Part shown: positions 57,988-64,000 of the stretch, piece after piece
Numbering within the stretch: position 1 is the first letter of the stretch
Layout: every line of letters begins with the position of its first letter
Source of the DNA: Sabethes cyaneus
Taxonomy: Eukaryota; Arthropoda; Insecta; Diptera; Culicidae
DNA: 64,000 nucleotides
Assembly (NCBI RefSeq): GCF_943734655.1
Contig: NC_071354.1
Location: 163,433,142-163,497,141 of the forward strand
Reading direction: 5' to 3'
The notes under the pieces: model-generated
Seen by the model: only the letters and a program-made list of their open reading frames with translations
Database searches by the model: none
What the model was told of the DNA's origin: nothing
Position numbers and translations under genes: made by a program

Positions 57988-59092
57988 TAGATTTTTGCAA
58001 TGTGCCCAGTAAATGATCTTTATGTGCCAAACAGTTATCATTTATGTGCAAGCGAAAAATTAGCACATACTATTCATATGCGTATAATTTTTATGCGTAT
58101 AATTGCACATATTGTTCATACGCGTATAATTTTTATATGTATTTCTGGGAGGATTGTGTTTATAAGCAGCTCATGATAATCAAATGAGATTTCATATGCA
58201 AATTTACTATTAGTTATTGCTCTTTGCATTGAAAGTTGGATTTTGTACACACTTGTTCAGTCACACATTTTGTAGGTGAGAAAAGTTGCCAAAATTTCGT
58301 GGGAAAAAAACCTGAATCTTGGTTGATTCCTGTTTGAATTCAAATGCTTACGTAGAGTTGTTATCGACGCTAAGAATAATATGAAAGTAGTTTCTAAATA
58401 CATAATTTCACGCATAATTCATAACTTGAACAAATATGCAGCATATATGAAATAAATGAAAACTTAAATACTATTTGCTTTTCCTACAACTGGTACTGGC
58501 GCCACTGCTAAATCAAATGTCAGCTCAGATGGGAGAGTTGTAATGATGGGAAATGCCGATCAAAATCTATAACGATTATTGCTAAAGTTTTCTTATCGGA
58601 AATAATTAATAACGATAATATGACAGTATAAGCAAAAATACGCAAGAAATAGAACAAAAATGTTAAAATAATAACAAGTCAAGAAGCAGATTTCACTTTG
58701 AACCCTCCAATTTTTGATATTCTTCCGTGACGGTGAAGTTTGATGGTATTATCGATATAAGATTACTAGCGATATTATCAGTAGCACACTTTTCATCACA
58801 GTTTTGGAGGTTGCACTTAATAACTGTGCAGTGCAGTCCAATTGAGTGCGAAGAGCGCAATATGTGCAGTATATTTTGAGTGTAGCGCGTAAAAAGCTGG
58901 ATAATCAAGAAATCAGCTTTATTTAAATTATGCGTTACGCCTATTTATAAAAGTATTCGAGAATTTCGTCACTCTTGTAACAAGAAATAACGATTGTAAC
59001 GCTCGATCAAAAGAATGTCATGTGTGCGTCAAAAAAAAACGATTGCTCAAGCGAAGAAAAAGAGAGCTCGACACTTATACAGTGAGACAAAA

Positions 59093-61986
59093 ATGGCTGA
59101 AGAAAATCAAAACATTCTGTACGCTCCGTCTGATTTTGCAATAAAAATCCAAAAATGGAAAGTTCGTGAGGGTTATCCGGTTACCGGAGGAAATATTATT
59201 TTGTTTTACGAATGCTTTAATGCCTCCGACAAAGACACCAAACGATTAAAAGCAACCAAAGCGGGCGTTGTAAAAAAGCGCCTCGCCAGAGAAGGTGAAA
59301 TTGTTGATAAAGGGTAAGTGTACTGATAACTGACACGTTGTTAATAATAGGCCCCGGCGATTGATTGTTTTTGTTTATATTAAACAACATGAAATTTGTT
59401 TGACCGTACTATTTTTAATGCTTGCAGCAAACCGTTATTGGAGCTTGAGCAATGTACTCACACTACTGTAATCAAGGATATGTGTGCAGACTGTGGTGCA
59501 GATTTGAGGCAAGACGACCAAGGGGGCCCTTCTTCTGAAGCATCAGTTCCAATGATACACTCAGTACCGGAGCTAAAAGTAACGGAAACTTTAGCGAAAA
59601 AACTCGGACAAGCGGACACAGAACGATTGTTACAAGATAGGAAACTCGTACTGTTGGTAGATCTTGATCAAACGCTAATTCATACGACCAACGATAATGT
59701 ACCAAACAATTTGAAGGTATTCTATTTTATCGCGAAGTCCTATAACTTTTACAATCACCTTCATGTTCTTAAAAGGATGTTTACCATTTTCAACTTTACG
59801 GACCCAATTCACCTTGGTATCACACTAGGCTTAGACCGGGAGCGTTAGAATTCCTAACCAAGGTGAACCCATGTTACGAGCTGCATATATGCACGTTTGG
59901 TGCACGAAACTATGCCCACATGATTGCGCAATTTTTAGATGAGGACCGTAAACTGTTCTCTCACCGAATCCTCTCCCGTGATGAATGTTTCAATGCTACA
60001 AGCAAAACGGATAATTTAAAGTAAAGCATCATTTCAAAGCAGCATTCAGTTTTTGTTGACACTTGATTGTTATTCCAGAGCATTATTCCCATGCGGTGAT
60101 TCCATGGTATGCATTATCGACGATCGTGAGGATGTTTGGAACATGGCTGCTAATCTTATTCAGGTAAAGCCGTATCATTTTTTCCAGCATACTGGAGACA
60201 TCAATGCGCCACCTGGTATGTCGAAGAATGAGCTCGATGGTAAGGGAGTAGATTTTAAAGGTAAGTTAACAGCATATATATTGATATATATGTAAATCTT
60301 TTTTTTCTCGAAAGGCTAGTTGTTACTTTTTGTATTTTTATGGCCTTTTGGAAAGACCTAATATTGTATTACACAATTAATGTGTTGCGTATAATCATGG
60401 GAACAAAAAAAAAATGTTAAGCAGGTACCTATATAAAAGTTTACCTAATATGATGAGTTACTTTTTATTTAGATTTGATCGGTCAATTTGCGAAAGATAA
60501 GAAAGAAAGTGACAAAAACAGTCGACCTCCCACGCCAAAAATTGAAACAGACGAAACGAGAGCAGACGAAGATGCTCTGTCTTCGGAAATTCAATTGTCA
60601 ACCACTGACGAAACTCCGCCAGGAAATAGTAAAGAAAACCCACCTGAGAGCACTTCTACAGCAAACGAAAGCAATGAGAACCAAAAAACGTCACCTGCGG
60701 AAGCGGATAGCCAGAAAACTCGGTCAGAAAAAGAAAGTAAGTTGATCGAAATTGAAGACCCGGATGACTACTTGCTATACTTAGAACACATTTTGCTAAA
60801 GATCCATGAAACTTTTTATGATGTGTATGATAAAACGAAAAAGGTAAATAATAATCGACATGTATTGTTTCAAAAGCTACTATATTTTCGAATTACCCAG
60901 ATCTCCGATTTGAAGCAACTGATTCCACAAGTAAAATCGCAAGTTTTAGTTGGATGCAAGCTAGTTTTCTCAGGTCTAGTACCCAATAGCATGAAACTAC
61001 AGCAGAGTAAAGCTTTCCAAATAGCACGAAGTTTAGGAGCAGTTGTGACGCAGGACATCCAACCGGATACAACGCACCTGGTGGCGGTCACCTTTGGCAC
61101 TTCTAAAGTGCACAATGCACGTAAAAACTCCAAAATTAAAATCGTAGCACCAGAATGGCTTTGGACATGTGCCGAACGATGGGAATATGTTGAGGAACAG
61201 CTGTATCCGTTACGAACTTCGAAACCGTCCAGGATGCGTCAACCACCACCACATTGCCACAGTCCTGGTAGGTGTTTAATACTTTAAATACATTTGTCTT
61301 CCAGTACCAACAATAATTATGCGTCTAGTTGTTTCTCTCATCTCCTTATTTGTTTCTATACAAAAAATCAGTTTATTCCTCAGTATACACTCAATTAATG
61401 TACATACCTAATAGAAATTCTTTTTGTTTTCTCGCACCATCCAGAGCATGTAGTCAATTACGGTGATAATCAAAACGATGGAGGTCCATCGGGCAAATCT
61501 CTCCAGCCCCCTAAGTTCATAGATACCATCAATCCATTGCTGAGCTTTTCCAACGATGACCTTAACGCTATGAATGATGATTTTGATGAATTTTTTGAAT
61601 CTGATGATAGTTCCAGCGACGATGAGCCGGTTGACATAGAGAACCCACCAATGAACAAGACGCTTCGGAAGCGAAAGCGAAAAGAAGAAAAAGAAAATCG
61701 ACACAACATTTTTCAGCAACGTACGGATGTTGGCGAGGAGGACGAATGCAATAGAACGTTATTAACATATGATGAAGACAATGATAATAGCCAAACGAAT
61801 TTAAGTTCAGAAGATGACGATGAAAGTCCCAGTGCGAAATTTCGAAGAGGGGGAGCTCTTCCATCGGACTTGGATATGGGTTCCAACAGCGAAGGCAGTG
61901 ATGATCCCATAGATGATGTCGATGATGGCGACTGGAATATGATGGGAGCCGCGCTTGAGCGTGAATTTTTAGGGCTGGACGAATAA
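59093..61986 (+). CDS. Fcp1: RNA polymerase II CTD phosphatase Fcp1 (CTDP1), six exons
   Basis: Exons 59093-59313, 59428-59716, 59776-60020, 60079-60260, 60473-61267 and 61445-61986 sum to 2274 nt, or 757 residues. All introns are GT-AG and in phase. The N-terminal biotinyl-like segment is followed by the catalytic DLDQT (152-156), then YHFQLYGPNSPWYHTRLRP, CTFGARNYAHMIAQFLD, HRILSRDEC and VCIIDDREDVW, the FCP1 homology domain. A BRCT domain lies at about 468-560 (LVFSGLVPNSM to PEWLWTCAERWEY), then an acidic C-terminal tail with many Asp/Glu that can bind TFIIF. The enzyme removes phosphates from the Pol II C-terminal repeats to recycle the polymerase. MAEENQ at 59093 is preferred over the in-frame ATG at 59015, because the upstream residues (KKTIAQAKKKRARHLYSETK) look non-homologous. 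Confidence 0.95.
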
Positions 61987-62219
61987 GTTTTTCCTTCACT
62001 CTTATAAAGAGCCCACAGGATTAGTACAAACTAATATGAACAGTGACCTCTCTTCACGATTTCTTTGTGTTGTTCTACTGTTTTAAAAGTTTTCTTGTTA
62101 CAAAAAAATAATTGTACAAAGTAACTCGATTAAAAGTATGTAGGCGTAAGATTTTATTTCGAAGTTAAAAATCTACATTAGACTACAAGCTAACATGTTT
62201 ATTTAATCTGGATGCCTCA

Positions 62220-62740
62220 CTACACTGCAAACGGCTGATCTTTTCCATCTTCGTGGTATTTAATATAAGTTTCACCGTGGCTGAAATCTTGAGTACCTTC
62301 CAGTCGTCCTCGTGGTGGTGCTTTCTCATAATCAAACGCCTCACTTGACTTTCCAAAAAGCCGGTTTGTTTCTTCAATATCTTCACGATACTTTCCAACG
62401 GTTACCTTCTTGCCAGTTATGGGATCAGTCACATCACCCAAGGGGTATACGATTTCTTCGATAGAGTGAGTAATTAACCTCGTTAGCTTTTGTGGCAATT
62501 CTTTTATTAATACAATATCTCCAGTTTTGCACATTTTGTTTGGATCGTGCACAAAGTAGAATTCATCTTTTTTGAAATACTATAAATAAGACATATTTAT
62601 TGTGTTATTACGCAATTTAAACAATAACTCACCATATTAAGATTAGTATCCAGTTCCATTCGCCGGATACGAATTTTTGATGCATTCAACTTTATACATG
62701 GCACTACCTGTCCTAACAGCATTAATGCTCGGCTAGTCAT
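62220..62740 (-). CDS. mRpS17: Mitochondrial ribosomal protein S17 (uS17m)
   Basis: Minus-strand exons 62633-62740 and 62220-62579 give 468 nt, or 155 residues. Exon 1 encodes MTSRALMLLGQVVPCIKLNA then KIRIRRMELD, the first strand of the uS17 OB fold. Exon 2 continues YFKKDEFYFVHDPNKMCKTG then DIVLIKELPQKLTRLITHSI, the conserved GD.V.I core, followed by the mitochondrial-type extension (VYPLGDVTDPITGKKV). The intron is GT-AG, phase 0. The length exceeds that of bacterial S17, as expected for mitochondrial homologues. It is tail to tail with Fcp1; the 234-bp spacer holds ATTAAA for Fcp1 and, on the minus strand, AAATAAAC near 62200. Confidence 0.92.
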
Positions 62741-63037
62741 CACTGGAAAGTGGTTAATGATTAAATTACCCCCAATTGATAACGAAAACTGAATAGCAAA
62801 TTGAAATGCAAATGATCAGGTCTAGGTCCACGAGACACAGCAAAACACAACGAGAACGCAAGACAAAATTTTTGGTTATTGCGAAGTAAATAAACAATAA
62901 ATAGAAAGAATCAGAGATGTCAGGTTTCCGATTTCCATAAAAATCAGAGGGGTTGTGTATAAGTCACGACCGCATAGGTGACCAGGGATGCCAGGTGTTT
63001 TTGTGAAAAGTCTTCACTTGATCTTCACGGTCTTCAC
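62741..63037. other. mRpS17 promoter-side spacer
   Basis: No recognised element except short phrases such as GGGATGCCAGGT that suggest an old dispersed repeat. Confidence 0.4.
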
Positions 63038-63165
63038 CAAGGGGTTTCCAGTAAGGCGTATAAGTGCGTAGTAATCAGAGATTACTTTTGTAATCATTTA
63101 GGAATTAATTAGGTTATCAATGGCAAGATCAATGGTAATCAGTAGAGAGTATAATCAATCTATAC
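63038..63165. mobile_element. Partial hAT-type MITE, CAAGGGGTTTCC family
   Basis: CAAGGGGTTTCCAGTAAGGC followed by GCGTAGTAATCAGAGATTAC repeats the right half of 26326-26568 in reverse. The second end is not found before the tandem array. Confidence 0.65.
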
Positions 63166-63180
63166 CTATAAAGAAGGATT

Positions 63181-63212
63181 TCTGTCTGTCTGTCTGTCTG
63201 TCTGTCTGTCCG
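63181..63212. repeat. (TCTG)n microsatellite
   Basis: About seven tandem TCTG units leading into the array that follows. Confidence 0.9.
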
Positions 63213-63224
63213 TATGTTCCTTAT

Positions 63225-64000
63225 AGAATCGAAAACTACTGAACCAATCGGCATGAAAGTATGCATGTAGAGGTTTTTTGGGGCCAGGAAAGGTTTTAGT
63301 GATGGTTAGAAACCCCTCCCCCCACTAAGAAGGGGGGCTCCCATACAAATGAAACACAAATTTCTGCATAACTCGACAACTAATCAAGCAAATAGAACAA
63401 AATTTGGCATGTGGGTGTTTTTGGAGACAAAATTTTTTTCTATGATGAATTGGGACCCCTCCCCGTTTTAGGAGGGGGGATCCTATACACATGAAATACA
63501 AATTTCCTCATAACTGAAGAACTAATCAAGCAAATGGAACAAAATTTGGCATGTGAAAGTTTTCGAGGGCAAGAATATTTTCTATGGTGAATAAGGACCC
63601 CTCCCCACTTTAAGAGGGGGGGCTCCTATACAAACGAAATAAAATTTCCTCATAACTCGAGAACTAATCAAGCAAATGGAACAAAATTTGGCACGTGGGT
63701 GTTTTTGGAGACAAAATTTTTTTCTATGATGAATTGGGACCCCTCCCCACTTTAGGAAGGGGGGCTCCTATACAATTGAAATGCAAATTTCCTCATAACT
63801 CGAGAACTAATCAAGCAAATAGAACCAAGTTTGGCATGCGGAGGTTTCTGGAGGCAAAAATATTTTCTATGGTGAATTGAGACCCCTCTCTTCTTTAGAA
63901 AGCGAGTTATGGCCCATCTCCCCTTTAAAAGGGGGGGCTCCTATACAAACGAAATACAAATTACCTCATAACTCGAGAACTAATCAAGCAAATGAAACAA
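63225..64000. repeat. ~142-bp tandem array, continues beyond the window
   Basis: Units contain ATAACTCGAGAACTAATCAA, GCAAAT.GAACAAAATTTGGC, TTTTTGGAGACAAAATTTTT, a GGACCCCTCCCC block and a GGGGGGCTCCTATACAAA block. Starts of ATAACTCG lie near 63369, 63511, 63653, 63795 and 63967; the last unit is longer because the CCCCT block is partly duplicated. G-run/C-run pairs could form hairpins. Confidence 0.85.

Larger units (their letters stand above)
57416..58882. mobile_element. MITE nest 2: L1-family element inserted into a TCCAGC-family MITE
   Basis: Ends CACTGAGAAAACTTTTCG and ATATTTTGAGTG, flanked by TA at 57414-57415 and 58883-58884. Outside it, GCGTCCGCCATTA on the left and GCGCGTAAAAAGCTGGA (58885-58901) on the right together rebuild the right arm of an older TCCAGC MITE. 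Inside lie the TCCAGC MITE 57456-57987 and a ~640-bp element (about 58217-58861; GCTCTTTGCATTGAAAGTTG / CTCAATTGGAC-type ends). Confidence 0.8.

Noticed and set aside
59015..59092. Upstream ATG as the Fcp1 start
   Set aside because: The extra 26 residues are basic and unlike the family, while MAEENQ at 59093 directly precedes the conserved region.
61408..61999. Minus-strand ORFs opposite Fcp1 exon 6
   Set aside because: They are shadows of the acidic Fcp1 tail.

Overview
This is a repeat-dense, AT-rich window from a eukaryotic, insect nuclear genome. Gene content and the mixture of repeats suggest a mosquito, most likely a culicine such as Aedes or Culex (an inference; no species-diagnostic sequence was checked). 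Seven protein-coding genes can be reconstructed with their introns and one gene is intronless. In order they are Syntaxin-6 (+), the selenocysteine elongation factor eEFSec (-), ribosomal protein L29 (+), the RING E3 ligase TRAIP/No-poles (-), the SAGA subunit Sgf29 (+), nuclear poly(A)-binding protein Pabp2 (-), the RNA polymerase II CTD phosphatase Fcp1 (+) and mitochondrial ribosomal protein S17 (-). In every case the exon lengths sum to an intact frame. They are unrelated housekeeping genes; RpL29/nopo and Fcp1/mRpS17 are tail-to-tail pairs. Two decayed genes are also visible: a RanBPM-like SPRY/LisH pseudogene that still has an intron, and a fragment of an Mpv17-family gene.

Layout. 1-5.4 kb: an uninterrupted BEL/Pao retrotransposon polyprotein running into its 3' LTR. 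5.4-10.3 kb: repeat-rich DNA with a ~70-bp tandem array and three foldback/hAT MITEs. 10.4-17.5 kb: Syx6, with a 5.2-kb first intron and an AT-AC (U12-type) second intron. 18.5-20.1 kb: eEFSec. 20.8-23.3 kb: a dead R1-like retrotransposon. 24.6-26.7 kb: clustered and nested MITEs. 27-29.1 kb: RpL29 and nopo. 32-33.2 kb: Sgf29, whose UGA stop is followed by 73 more in-frame codons. 38.9-39.8 kb: Pabp2. 40-58.9 kb: a graveyard of nested non-autonomous DNA transposons, with two multi-level nests (44.6-46.6 and 57.4-58.9 kb), a pogo/Tigger-like element (51.2-54.6 kb) and a duplicated 0.5-0.7-kb block with very different (CA)n lengths. 59.1-62.7 kb: Fcp1 and mRpS17. 63-64 kb: a ~142-bp tandem array leaving the window.

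I see no novel multi-gene system. The observations most worth testing are the candidate stop-codon readthrough of Sgf29, the AT-AC intron in Syx6, the layered MITE nests whose order can be read from target-site duplications, and the duplicated block inserted into a MITE with a matching deletion. Two MITE families also share one core but have unrelated ends. All family names come from recognising motifs by eye; no database search was run.
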